NCBI RefSeq assembly: GCF_013607875.1
Contig: NZ_VDES01000001.1
Span: 786,316-850,315 of the forward strand
Reading direction: 5' to 3'
Source: Blastomonas ursincola
GTDB lineage: Bacteria > Pseudomonadota > Alphaproteobacteria > Sphingomonadales > Sphingomonadaceae
Length of the DNA stretch: 64,000 nt
How positions within the stretch are numbered: position 1 is the first letter of the stretch; each line of letters opens with the position of its first letter. Below, piece by piece: positions 8,019 to 16,259 of the stretch. Both the position numbers and the translations under genes were made by a program. The notes under the pieces were generated by a model. That model was not told where the DNA came from. It did no database searches and was given only the letters and a program-made list of their open reading frames with translations.

Positions 8019-9218
8019 ATGACCGACCTGTTTTCCAAGTTCGACGCCCTGATCGGCGAGCGCGAGGCCCTGCTGTCCACCGGCGTGCGCGATCCCTTCT
8101 CGCTGGTCATGGAATCGGTCAAATCGCCGACAGTGGCGATGTGCAACGGCAAGGAGACGATCCTGCTGGGCACCTACAACTATATGGGCATGACCTTCGA
8201 TCCCGACGTTCTGGACGCCGGCAAGACCGCGCTCGACAATTTCGGATCGGGCACCACCGGCAGCCGCGTGCTCAACGGCACCTATGCCGGACACCGCGAA
8301 TGCGAGGAAGCGCTGAAGGAATTCTATGGGATGGACCATGCGATGGTCTTTTCCACGGGATACCAGGCGAATCTGGGCATCATCTCGACCATGGCGGGCA
8401 AGGACGATTACATCATCCTCGATATCGACAGCCATGCCTCGATCTATGACGGCTGCGCGCTCGGCAATGCGCAGATCGTCGCCTTCCGCCACAATGATGT
8501 CGAGGCGCTGGAAAAGCGGCTCAAGCGCCTGCCCCCCGAAGCGGGCAAGCTGGTGGTGCTCGAAGGCGTCTATTCGATGCTCGGCGACATCGCCCCGCTC
8601 AAGGAAATGGTCGCGGTGTCCAAGGCCGCCGGCGCGATGGTGCTGGTCGACGAGGCGCATTCGATGGGCTTTATCGGCGAGCACGGCCGCGGCGTTGCCG
8701 AAGCGGCGGGCGTGATCGACGATGTCGATTTCATCATCGGAACGTTCAGCAAGTCAGTCGGCACCGTCGGCGGCTTCTGCGTGTCGAACCACCCGAAGTT
8801 CGAGGTGCTGCGCCTGGTGTGCCGCCCTTATGTGTTCACCGCCAGCCTGCCGCCCTCGGTCGTCGCCACTGCTGCGACCAGCATCCGCAAGCTGATGCAC
8901 GCGGGCAACAAGCGCGCGCATCTGTGGGAGAATTCCAAGCGCCTGCACCAGGGCCTGCGCGATCTCGGCTTTTCGCTCGGCACGCCCGAGGCACAGAGCG
9001 GCATCATCGCGGTGATCATGCCCGATATGCTGAAGGGCGCGCAGATGTGGGAGGCGCTGCTCGATCGTGGCCTTTATGTCAACCTGGCCCGCCCGCCCGC
9101 AACCCCTGCCGGCATGACGCTGCTGCGCTGCTCGCTCTGCGCCGAGCATTCGAGCGAACAGGTCACGCAGATCCTCGGCATTTTCGAGGCAGCAGGCAAG
9201 GATGTCGGGATCATCTGA
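8019..9218 (+). CDS. spt: Serine palmitoyltransferase
   Basis: A 399-residue soluble PLP enzyme of the alpha-oxoamine synthase family that condenses L-serine with a palmitoyl thioester to 3-ketodihydrosphingosine, the first step of sphingolipid synthesis. Key residues of the well-studied Sphingomonas paucimobilis enzyme are present at a constant offset of 20: His139 (DSHAS) stacking on PLP, Asp211 and His214 (DEAHSMG), and the Schiff-base lysine Lys245 (GTFSKSVG). The arginine that binds the serine carboxylate is in TLLRCSLCAEHS near the C-terminus. It follows its partner ACP. Related KBL, AONS and ALAS enzymes are less likely given the ACP context and the GTYNYMGM start. Confidence 0.95.
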   Translation: MTDLFSKFDALIGEREALLSTGVRDPFSLVMESVKSPTVAMCNGKETILLGTYNYMGMTFDPDVLDAGKTALDNFGSGTTGSRVLNGTYAGHRECEEALKEFYGMDHAMVFSTGYQANLGIISTMAGKDDYIILDIDSHASIYDGCALGNAQIVAFRHNDVEALEKRLKRLPPEAGKLVVLEGVYSMLGDIAPLKEMVAVSKAAGAMVLVDEAHSMGFIGEHGRGVAEAAGVIDDVDFIIGTFSKSVGTVGGFCVSNHPKFEVLRLVCRPYVFTASLPPSVVATAATSIRKLMHAGNKRAHLWENSKRLHQGLRDLGFSLGTPEAQSGIIAVIMPDMLKGAQMWEALLDRGLYVNLARPPATPAGMTLLRCSLCAEHSSEQVTQILGIFEAAGKDVGII

Positions 9219-9233
9219 TCCCGGCAGTACCGG

Positions 9234-10241
9234 TCAGCCCCAGATCGTCGTCAGCCAGTAGAACAGCGCGCCGACCGCGGCCGAAGCGGGGATGGTGATC
9301 AGCCAGGCGATGACGACGCGCCCGGCGACGCCCCAGCGCACTGCAGACGCGCGCCGCGCCGCGCCCACGCCGACGACGCAGCCGGTGATCGTGTGCGTGG
9401 TCGAGACCGGAATGCCGAACGCGGTCGCCGCGAACAGCATCACCGATCCGCCCGAAGAGGCGCAGAAGCCCTGCTGGTGCGACAGCTTGGTGATGCGCGT
9501 ACCCATGGTCTCGATGATCTTCCACCCGCCCGAAAGCGTGCCGAGCGCGATCGCGACATAGCAGCTCAGCACCACCCATTCGGGGACCGCGAACTCGCCC
9601 TCGAGCATACCCTGCGAATAGAGCAGCACGGTGATGATCCCCATCGTCTTCTGCGCGTCATTGGCGCCATGGCCGAGCGAATAGGCCGCAGACGAGACCA
9701 GGTGCAGCTTCTTGAACACGCCCTCGGCCCGCTTGGCGGTGGCGCGCAGGAAGATCCACGAGGTCATCACCACCAGCAGGATCGACAGGATCATGCCGAT
9801 CGTCGGCGACAGCACGATCGCCGAGGCGGTCTTGAGCACGCCCGACCAGACGATGCCGTCGAGCCCGGCGCGCATCACCCCCGCCCCGATCAGCCCGCCG
9901 ACCAGCGCATGGCTCGACGAGGACGGAATGCCTTTCCACCAGGTGACGACGTTCCAGAACATCGCTCCGACCAGCGCGCCGAAGATCACCTGCGGGTTAA
10001 CGATATCGGCATCGATGATGCCCTTGCCGATCGTCTCGGCGACCTTGAGCCCGAAGATCCAGTAAGCCGCGAAATTGAAGAACGCTGCGAACAGCACCGC
10101 GTGCACGGGCTTGAGCAGCCGGGTCGAGACCACGGTCGCGATCGAATTGGCGGCATCGTGCAGACCATTCAGGAAGTCGAACGCCAGTGCGAGCGCGATC
10201 AGCGCGATCAGCAGCGGCATGGCAATGATGGTGGTTTCCAT
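9234..10241 (-). CDS. pit: Inorganic phosphate transporter, PiT family
   Basis: A 335-residue polytopic inner-membrane protein. The duplicated PiT signatures are present: GLHDAANSIATVVSTR near residue 27 in the first half and GHGANDAQKTMGIIT in the second, plus SSSHALVGGLIGAG and PVSTTHTITGCVVGVG. PiT proteins import phosphate as a neutral metal-phosphate complex with protons. The gene follows, 15 bp downstream on the same strand, a frame encoding a DUF47 (PhoU-like) domain, the classical partner of PiT transporters. Confidence 0.95.
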   Translation of the reverse strand: METTIIAMPLLIALIALALAFDFLNGLHDAANSIATVVSTRLLKPVHAVLFAAFFNFAAYWIFGLKVAETIGKGIIDADIVNPQVIFGALVGAMFWNVVTWWKGIPSSSSHALVGGLIGAGVMRAGLDGIVWSGVLKTASAIVLSPTIGMILSILLVVMTSWIFLRATAKRAEGVFKKLHLVSSAAYSLGHGANDAQKTMGIITVLLYSQGMLEGEFAVPEWVVLSCYVAIALGTLSGGWKIIETMGTRITKLSHQQGFCASSGGSVMLFAATAFGIPVSTTHTITGCVVGVGAARRASAVRWGVAGRVVIAWLITIPASAAVGALFYWLTTIWG

Positions 10242-10256
10242 GGGGTGCGGCGCGGG

Positions 10257-11411
10257 TCAGGCGTGGTCGATGACGAGACCGTCGATCTCGTTGGCGACAT
10301 CCTCGAACCGGTCGACCACGCGCTCGAGATGCATGAACAGCTCGCGCCCGACGGTGAACTGGATGGGGCTCGCCGCGCCATGTTCCTTGAACAAGGCCTT
10401 CAGCCCGCGCGCATGAATCTCGTCGGCATGGCCTTCCATGATGACGAGGCGTTCGGTCAGCTCGTGCAGGCGATGGGCGTTCTTGTTGACGTTGCGCAGC
10501 AGCGGCAGCGCCTCGACCGTGATCCGCGCGCAATCGACGATGATCGCGGCGATGTCCTTCATCTCCTGCTTGAACTCGGTCACCTCGTAGAGGTCGATCG
10601 CGCCCGCGGTCTTCTGCATCTCGTCGATGGCATCGTCCATCGCGCCGATCAGGCTGGTGATCGCGCTGCGGTCGAACGGGGTCAGGAAGGTGCGGCGCAC
10701 GGTCTGCAGCACCTCGCGGGTGATCTGGTCGGCCTCATGCTCGCGCTCGACCAGTTCCTGGACATGGTCGGCCATGCCCGGCCCACCGTTCAGCAGCCGG
10801 GCCAGCGCGTTTGAGCCCGACAGCAGCGTCAGTGCATGCGCCTCGAACAGCTCGAAGAAATTGCCCTGCTTGGGCAGAAGGGCCTGAACCCAGGAGAAAA
10901 CCGCCATTTTCGGTGAAGCCTTTTGCGTATCCGGAAGAAAACCGCCCTTGGCGATGCGACGATCGGCATCGCTGGCGCGGAAGCGGCGGATCAGTTCGGC
11001 GAGCTCGGGCTCGTCGACCATCTGCGCAGCCTCTTCCAGCGAGAACCATTGCCGGTCGCGCTGGTCCTGCTCTTCCCATTCGTCCATCACGTCGGTGACC
11101 GAGAAGGGGAACACCTCGACAGTCACGTTGAGCATCGCGCCGTTCTTGCGCTTCTTGCGATAGCGATAGCTGCCGAGCGGCGTCGGGCAGGCCGCACCGC
11201 GAACCCCCGCCTCTTCCTCCGCCTCGTGCGCGGCGGCGGCATGCGGCTGCAGCCCTTCGATCATGTTGCCCTTGGGCAGCACCCAGCGCCGCGTCTCGCG
11301 CGAGGTGACGAGCAGGATCGCCACCGGCGCGTTCACATCGTCACGCGCCGTGCGATACGGCAATGCAGCTATCTGGCGAATGGCGTGTCCCCTGTCACAA
11401 AACCGCCGCAT
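10257..11411 (-). CDS. NUDIX hydrolase fused in frame to a DUF47 (PhoU-like) domain
   Basis: One uninterrupted frame of 384 residues. The N-terminal half (about 1-165) is a NUDIX domain with RRWVLPKGNMIEG and the box-like AAAHEAEEEAGVRG, close to alphaproteobacterial nucleoside/diphosphoinositol-polyphosphate-type hydrolases. The C-terminal half (about 169-384, from MAVFSWVQALLPK) is a complete DUF47 helical protein, normally a separate regulator encoded next to PiT transporters. No stop codon separates them. The internal ATG at 10907 has an AAAAGG sequence about 11 bases upstream, so a free DUF47 protein (10257-10907) may also be made. The ATG at 11411 has no clear ribosome-binding site. Sequencing error at the junction cannot be excluded, but a single-base error would shift the frame, which is not seen. 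Confidence 0.82.
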   Translation of the reverse strand: MRRFCDRGHAIRQIAALPYRTARDDVNAPVAILLVTSRETRRWVLPKGNMIEGLQPHAAAAHEAEEEAGVRGAACPTPLGSYRYRKKRKNGAMLNVTVEVFPFSVTDVMDEWEEQDQRDRQWFSLEEAAQMVDEPELAELIRRFRASDADRRIAKGGFLPDTQKASPKMAVFSWVQALLPKQGNFFELFEAHALTLLSGSNALARLLNGGPGMADHVQELVEREHEADQITREVLQTVRRTFLTPFDRSAITSLIGAMDDAIDEMQKTAGAIDLYEVTEFKQEMKDIAAIIVDCARITVEALPLLRNVNKNAHRLHELTERLVIMEGHADEIHARGLKALFKEHGAASPIQFTVGRELFMHLERVVDRFEDVANEIDGLVIDHA

Positions 11412-11496
11412 ATCTGTAACAATTGCCGGTGCAAAGCGATTTCTGCCCGTTTTGGCGGCGTTCCATGCGGCTACCCACCGCTTTGTGACGCATGAG

Positions 11497-11508
11497 GCCT
11501 TGCAAGGC
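11497..11508. promoter_or_regulatory. Palindrome in the NUDIX-DUF47/putA divergent promoter region
   Basis: GCCTTGCAAGGC is a perfect 12-bp palindrome 66 bp ahead of putA. The same gap carries the direct repeat ATATCTGTAA at 11410-11419 and 11524-11533. Proline catabolism genes in alphaproteobacteria are often controlled by an Lrp-type activator (PutR) that binds short palindromes; no putR is present in this window, so the operator role is speculative. Confidence 0.35.
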
Positions 11509-11573
11509 TTCAATTGCCCGCAAATATCTGTAAGGGGCAGCGCCATGGTCCTCCCCGGAAAAGGCCGACACCC

Positions 11574-14500
11574 ATGACCGAATTGCTTGCGCTGCGCGAT
11601 GCCGTGCGCGCTCACCATCGTGCCGATGAAGGCACGGTGCTCGATTATCTGATGGCGAATTACGCCCCCTCGCCCGAGCTGCGTGCGCGCATCCGTGCGC
11701 GTGCGGTACGCGTCGTCGAGGATGTCCGCGCCGCCTCGGGCCCGACGCTGATGGAGAGCTTCCTCGGCACCTATGGCCTGTCGAGCGACGAGGGCCTCGC
11801 GCTGATGACGCTGGCCGAGGCGCTGCTGCGCGTGCCCGATGCCGAGACGATCGACGACCTCATCGAGGACAAGATCAGCCCCGCCAACTGGCGCGAGCAT
11901 TTCGGCAAGTCGGAAAACACGCTGGTCAATGCCAGCACCTTCGCGCTCAGCATGACCCAGTCGGTGCTCGAAGGCCCGTCGAGCAAGGGGCCGCTCGATG
12001 CGCTGCGCGGCGCGATCAAGCGGCTGGGCGAGCCCGTCATCCGCGCCGCCGTGCGCCGCGCGATGAAGGAGCTGGGCAACCAGTTCGTGCTCGGCGAGGA
12101 CATGGACGAGGCGCTCAAGCGCTCGCGCAAATGGGCGGCGGAAGGGGCGACCTTCAGCTATGACATGCTCGGCGAGGCCGCTCTCACCTTCCCCGATGCC
12201 GACCGCTATTTCGCATCGTACATGCACGCGATCCGCGCGATCGCCGACGCTGCCAAGACCGACGACATGCGCACCAATCCGGGCCTGTCGATCAAGCTCT
12301 CGGCGCTCTATCCGCGCTACGAGATGAGCAAGGCGGACGAATGCGTCCCCGCGCTCGCCGACCGGGTGCTCGAACTCGCCCGCGCCGCGCGCGATGCCAA
12401 GATCGGGCTCAATATCGATGCCGAGGAAGCCTATCGGCTCGGCATGTCGCTCGACATCATCAAGCTGGTGATGAACGATCCGACACTGGCCGGCTGGGAT
12501 GGCCTTGGCGTGGTCGTGCAGGCCTTCGGCCGCCGCGCCAGCTTCGTCATCGACTGGCTTTATGGCCTGGCTCAATCGCTCGACCGCAAGATCATGGTGC
12601 GGCTGGTCAAGGGCGCCTATTGGGACAGCGAGATCAAGCGCGCGCAGGTCGATGGCGTGCCCGATTTCCCGGTCTTCACCAGCAAGGCGGCGACCGACAT
12701 CTCCTATATCTGCTGCGCCGCGCAGCTGCTCAGGCTCACCGATCGCATCTATCCGCAATTCGCCACGCACAATGCGCACAGCGTCGCGGCGATCCTGGAA
12801 ATGGCGGGCAACCGCGACGATTTCGAGTTCCAGCGCCTCCACGGCATGGGAGAACCGCTGCACAACGCCTTGCTGCGCAACGAGAAAGTGCGCTCGCGCA
12901 TCTATGCGCCGGTGGGCCGCCACCGCGAACTGCTCGCCTATCTGGTGCGCCGCCTGCTCGAGAACGGGGCGAACTCGTCGTTCGTCAACCAGCTCGCCAA
13001 CCATGCCGTGCCCGCCGAGGCGATCGCTGCCGATCCGTTCGAGCAGCTCGAGGCGGCGCGCGCCGAGGCCGATGCGAAGATCATCCGCCCCGCGGCGATC
13101 TATGCCCCGTCGCGCGTCAATTCGCGCGGCTGGGACCTCGCCAACCGCGCCGATCTCAACGAATTCCTTGAATCGCGCGGTGCGTTTGCCGAGCATCAAT
13201 GGACTGCTGCTCCGATCCTCGCAGTCGAGGCGGGCTCGGGCGCAGCACCGCGCGAGGTGTTCAGCCCCGCCCAGACCGACCGCCAGGTGGGCACCGTCAC
13301 CGATGCGGGCGAGGCCGAGGCCAGGGCCGCCATCGCCGCCGCGCGCATCTGGGACGCGCCGGTGGCCGAGCGCGCCGCCGCGCTCACCCGCGCTGCCGAT
13401 CTGTTCGAGGCGCATCATGGCGAGATCTTCGCGCTGCTCGCGCGAGAGGCGGGCAAATGCGCGCCCGACGCCATCGCCGAATTGCGCGAGGCGGTCGATT
13501 TCCTGCGCTATTACGCGGCCGAGGCGCTGGCCGCACCCGCGTCGAGCCCGCGCGGCATCATCACCTGCATCTCGCCGTGGAACTTCCCGCTGGCGATCTT
13601 CACCGGCCAGATTGCCGCCGCGCTTGCCATGGGCAATGCGGTGCTCGCCAAGCCGGCCGAACAATCCCCGCTGATCGCGCATCTCGCCACGCGGTTGCTG
13701 CACGAGGCGGGTGTCCCCGTCACCGCGCTGCAACTGCTGCCGGGGCCGGGCCGGGTGATCGGCGCGGTGCTGACCAGCGATCCGGCGATCGCCGGCACCT
13801 GCTTCACCGGATCGACCGCCACCGCGCAGGCGATCAACCGCGCAATGGCCGAAGGATGCGCCCCCGATGCGATGCTGATTGCCGAGACCGGCGGGCTCAA
13901 CGCGATGATCGTCGATTCGACCGCGCTGCCCGAACAGGCGGTTCGCGATATCGTCGCCTCGGCCTTCCAGTCGGCGGGCCAGCGCTGCTCGGCGCTGCGC
14001 ATGCTCTATGTCCAGCGCGATATCGCGGAATCGCTGAAGGAGATGCTGTTCGGCGCGATGGATGCGCTGACGCTGGGCGATCCGTGGTGGCTGGCCAATG
14101 ATGTCGGCCCGGTGATCGACCAGTCGGCGCGCGAGAAGATCGCCGCGCATATCGAGGCGGCGCGTCGCGACGGGCGATTGCTCAAGCAGCTCGATTCGCC
14201 CGAGACCGGCTGGTTCGTCGGCCCCGCCGCGATCGCTGTGAACGGTATCGAGGATCTGGCCGAGGAAATCTTCGGCCCGGTGCTGCACATCGCGACCTTC
14301 GAGGCGGGCGAGATCGACGATCTGGTGACCCGCATCAACGCGCGCGGCTATGGCCTGACCTTCGGGCTGCAGACGCGCATCGATGCCCGTGTCGACGCGA
14401 TCACCGCGCGCATCCATGCGGGCAACATGTACGTCAACCGCAACCAGATCGGTGCCGTGGTCGGCGCGCAGCCCTTTGGTGGCGAGGGCCTGTCGGGCAC

Positions 14501-15059
14501 CGGCCCCAAGGCGGGCGGGCCGCGCTATCTGCCGCGCTTCGCGGCCGCCGAGGGACCGCAGCTCGACCTGCCGCCGCTGACCCGGATCGCCGGCCAGGCC
14601 GAGGTGGAGGCTGCGCTCGCTGCGCTGCCGCGCGTCACCGAGCTGCCGCTCGACACGCAGACCATGCCGGGGCCGACGGGCGAATCGAACATACTCTCGA
14701 CCTTCGCGCGCGGGCGCGTGCTGTGCCTGGGGCCGACCGTCGAAGCGGCGACGCAGCAGGCGGAAATCGCGCGCGGCGAGGGTTGTGCGGCGCTGATCGT
14801 GGTGCCGGGCGCCAAGGGTCCGCATGCCATCGACGGCTTTATCGAGCGCGCCGATCTGCAGCGGATCCAGGGCTTCGATGCGGTGGCCGCATGGAGCCAG
14901 GGCGACGACCAGCGCGCGATCCGCAAGGCTTTGGCCGCGCGCGACGGGGCACTGCTGCCGCTGCTCACCGAAGCGAGTTTCGCTGCGCGCTGCGTGCACG
15001 AGCGCCATGTCTGCATCGACACGACCGCGGCGGGAGGGAATGTCTCGCTGCTGGCCTGA
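11574..15059 (+). CDS. putA: Bifunctional proline dehydrogenase / L-glutamate gamma-semialdehyde dehydrogenase
   Basis: A 1161-residue enzyme that oxidises proline to glutamate in two steps with substrate channelling. The FAD-dependent proline dehydrogenase barrel (about 120-430) shows KLSALYPRYE, RLVKGAYWDSEIKRAQ and EFQRLHGMGEPL. The aldehyde dehydrogenase domain (about 500-990) has catalytic Cys805 (SAGQRCSAL) and general-base Glu771 (AETGGLN). A C-terminal ALDH-like tail domain runs to the end. The N-terminal ribbon-helix-helix DNA-binding domain of E. coli PutA is absent, so this is a bifunctional, not trifunctional, PutA. ATG at 11574 begins MTELLALRDAVRAHH; an in-frame ATG at 11514 is less likely. 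Convergent with the next gene, 12 bp apart. Confidence 0.96.
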   Translation: MTELLALRDAVRAHHRADEGTVLDYLMANYAPSPELRARIRARAVRVVEDVRAASGPTLMESFLGTYGLSSDEGLALMTLAEALLRVPDAETIDDLIEDKISPANWREHFGKSENTLVNASTFALSMTQSVLEGPSSKGPLDALRGAIKRLGEPVIRAAVRRAMKELGNQFVLGEDMDEALKRSRKWAAEGATFSYDMLGEAALTFPDADRYFASYMHAIRAIADAAKTDDMRTNPGLSIKLSALYPRYEMSKADECVPALADRVLELARAARDAKIGLNIDAEEAYRLGMSLDIIKLVMNDPTLAGWDGLGVVVQAFGRRASFVIDWLYGLAQSLDRKIMVRLVKGAYWDSEIKRAQVDGVPDFPVFTSKAATDISYICCAAQLLRLTDRIYPQFATHNAHSVAAILEMAGNRDDFEFQRLHGMGEPLHNALLRNEKVRSRIYAPVGRHRELLAYLVRRLLENGANSSFVNQLANHAVPAEAIAADPFEQLEAARAEADAKIIRPAAIYAPSRVNSRGWDLANRADLNEFLESRGAFAEHQWTAAPILAVEAGSGAAPREVFSPAQTDRQVGTVTDAGEAEARAAIAAARIWDAPVAERAAALTRAADLFEAHHGEIFALLAREAGKCAPDAIAELREAVDFLRYYAAEALAAPASSPRGIITCISPWNFPLAIFTGQIAAALAMGNAVLAKPAEQSPLIAHLATRLLHEAGVPVTALQLLPGPGRVIGAVLTSDPAIAGTCFTGSTATAQAINRAMAEGCAPDAMLIAETGGLNAMIVDSTALPEQAVRDIVASAFQSAGQRCSALRMLYVQRDIAESLKEMLFGAMDALTLGDPWWLANDVGPVIDQSAREKIAAHIEAARRDGRLLKQLDSPETGWFVGPAAIAVNGIEDLAEEIFGPVLHIATFEAGEIDDLVTRINARGYGLTFGLQTRIDARVDAITARIHAGNMYVNRNQIGAVVGAQPFGGEGLSGTGPKAGGPRYLPRFAAAEGPQLDLPPLTRIAGQAEVEAALAALPRVTELPLDTQTMPGPTGESNILSTFARGRVLCLGPTVEAATQQAEIARGEGCAALIVVPGAKGPHAIDGFIERADLQRIQGFDAVAAWSQGDDQRAIRKALAARDGALLPLLTEASFAARCVHERHVCIDTTAAGGNVSLLA

Positions 15060-15071
15060 CCGAAACCGGCG

Positions 15072-16244
15072 CTAGAGCATCGCCAGGTCGGTCGGCAGGC
15101 CCAGTGCCACCCGGCCGACCAGCTCGTACACGCTGCTGGCCGTGGCGATATGCTGGGTCGCGACATGCGCGTCGCGGAAGCGGCGCTGCAGGTTGCTGGT
15201 CATGTAGACCGCGCTGCCGCCGCCGATGGTGAACGCGGTCTTGGCGACCTCGGCCGAGGTCTCGGTGGCATAAGTGGCAGCGAGGCGCAGCAGCGCGCGC
15301 TCCTCGGGCGATAGCTCTCCGCGCGTGGTTGCGCCGTGCCAGCACGCTTCGACGCATTCGCGCAAATAGGCCTCGGCCCCGCCGAGCTTGGCCTGCGCGC
15401 GCATCAGCTCGGTCTGCACGACGCCGCGTTCGGCGAGGCTGCGCTGCCCCCCTTGCGGCTTTTTCGCCTTGGCCAGCGCCTCGATCTCGTCGAGCGCGCC
15501 CGCCGCATTGCCCAGCGCCACCGAGGCGACGCCCAGCGCCAGCAGCCCGAAGACCGGGAACTGGTAGAGCGCGCCGGGCTCGACCGGCTTGTCCGCGATC
15601 AGCGAGACGCTGCGCTCCTTGGGGACGATGATCTGCTTGACCGTAAAGTCGCCCGAGCCGGTGCCCTTCATTCCCATGACATGCCAGGTATCGAGCAGTT
15701 CGGCCTGATCCGCCGGAAAGATCATCATCCGGTGATAGGGCGCGCCATTGTCGAAGCGCTGAAGCTCGCCATCCTTGAAGATCATCGCGCCGCCCGACAG
15801 CCAGTCGCAATTGGCGCTGCCCGATCCCCATTGCCAGCGGCCCGAGACGACATAATGGTCCCCCATGTCGTCTGCGCGGCCCATCGGCGCGAACACCCCG
15901 CCGGTGATCGAATGCGGGTCGGCATAGATTTCTTTCGCCACGTCATGCGCGAGATACGCCGCGTTGAGCGCGGTGGTCGACCCGATCATCGCGCACCAGC
16001 CTGCGCTTGCCTCGGCCCGTGCGATGGCGTGCAGCACCGCGACCATCTCCATCGGCGTCAGTTCCAGCCCCTGCAGGCTCTTGGGCCGCAGGATGTTGAA
16101 CGCACCGGCCTGTGCCATCGACTGCGCAATATCGGCAGGAAGATGCCGCGTCTGCTCTATCTCGTCCGCGCGCGCGGCAATGCCGGGCAGCAACATGGCA
16201 ATGGCATGGCCCAGCGGCTCAATGCTTTCAAGCGGTTGCATCAT
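15072..16244 (-). CDS. Acyl-CoA dehydrogenase-fold flavoprotein (monooxygenase-like)
   Basis: A 390-residue protein of the acyl-CoA dehydrogenase fold but of the branch that includes flavin-dependent hydroxylases (HsaA, DszC and the C-terminal 'acyl-CoA dehydrogenase type 2' domain). Supporting segments are AIARAEASAGWCAMIGSTTALNAAYL, ITGGVFAPMGRADDMGDHYVVSGRWQWGSGSANCDWLSGGA and WHVMGMKGTGSGDFTVKQIIVPKERSVSL, all typical of that group, and a C-terminal helix bundle ending in RRFRDAHVATQHIATASSVYELVGR. It may be a reduced-flavin-using hydroxylase or a CoA-ester dehydrogenase; substrate unknown. It is the last gene of a five-gene same-strand cluster. Confidence 0.85.
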   Translation of the reverse strand: MMQPLESIEPLGHAIAMLLPGIAARADEIEQTRHLPADIAQSMAQAGAFNILRPKSLQGLELTPMEMVAVLHAIARAEASAGWCAMIGSTTALNAAYLAHDVAKEIYADPHSITGGVFAPMGRADDMGDHYVVSGRWQWGSGSANCDWLSGGAMIFKDGELQRFDNGAPYHRMMIFPADQAELLDTWHVMGMKGTGSGDFTVKQIIVPKERSVSLIADKPVEPGALYQFPVFGLLALGVASVALGNAAGALDEIEALAKAKKPQGGQRSLAERGVVQTELMRAQAKLGGAEAYLRECVEACWHGATTRGELSPEERALLRLAATYATETSAEVAKTAFTIGGGSAVYMTSNLQRRFRDAHVATQHIATASSVYELVGRVALGLPTDLAML

Positions 16245-16259
16245 GACCTTCCCTCCCCT

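Noticed and set aside
11412-15008. A 3.6-kb minus-strand open frame continuing upstream of the NUDIX-DUF47 gene
   Set aside because: It is antisense to putA, has the low-complexity Arg/Ala/Gly composition of a GC-rich shadow frame, and contains no recognisable domain; only its downstream part (10257-11411) has real domains.
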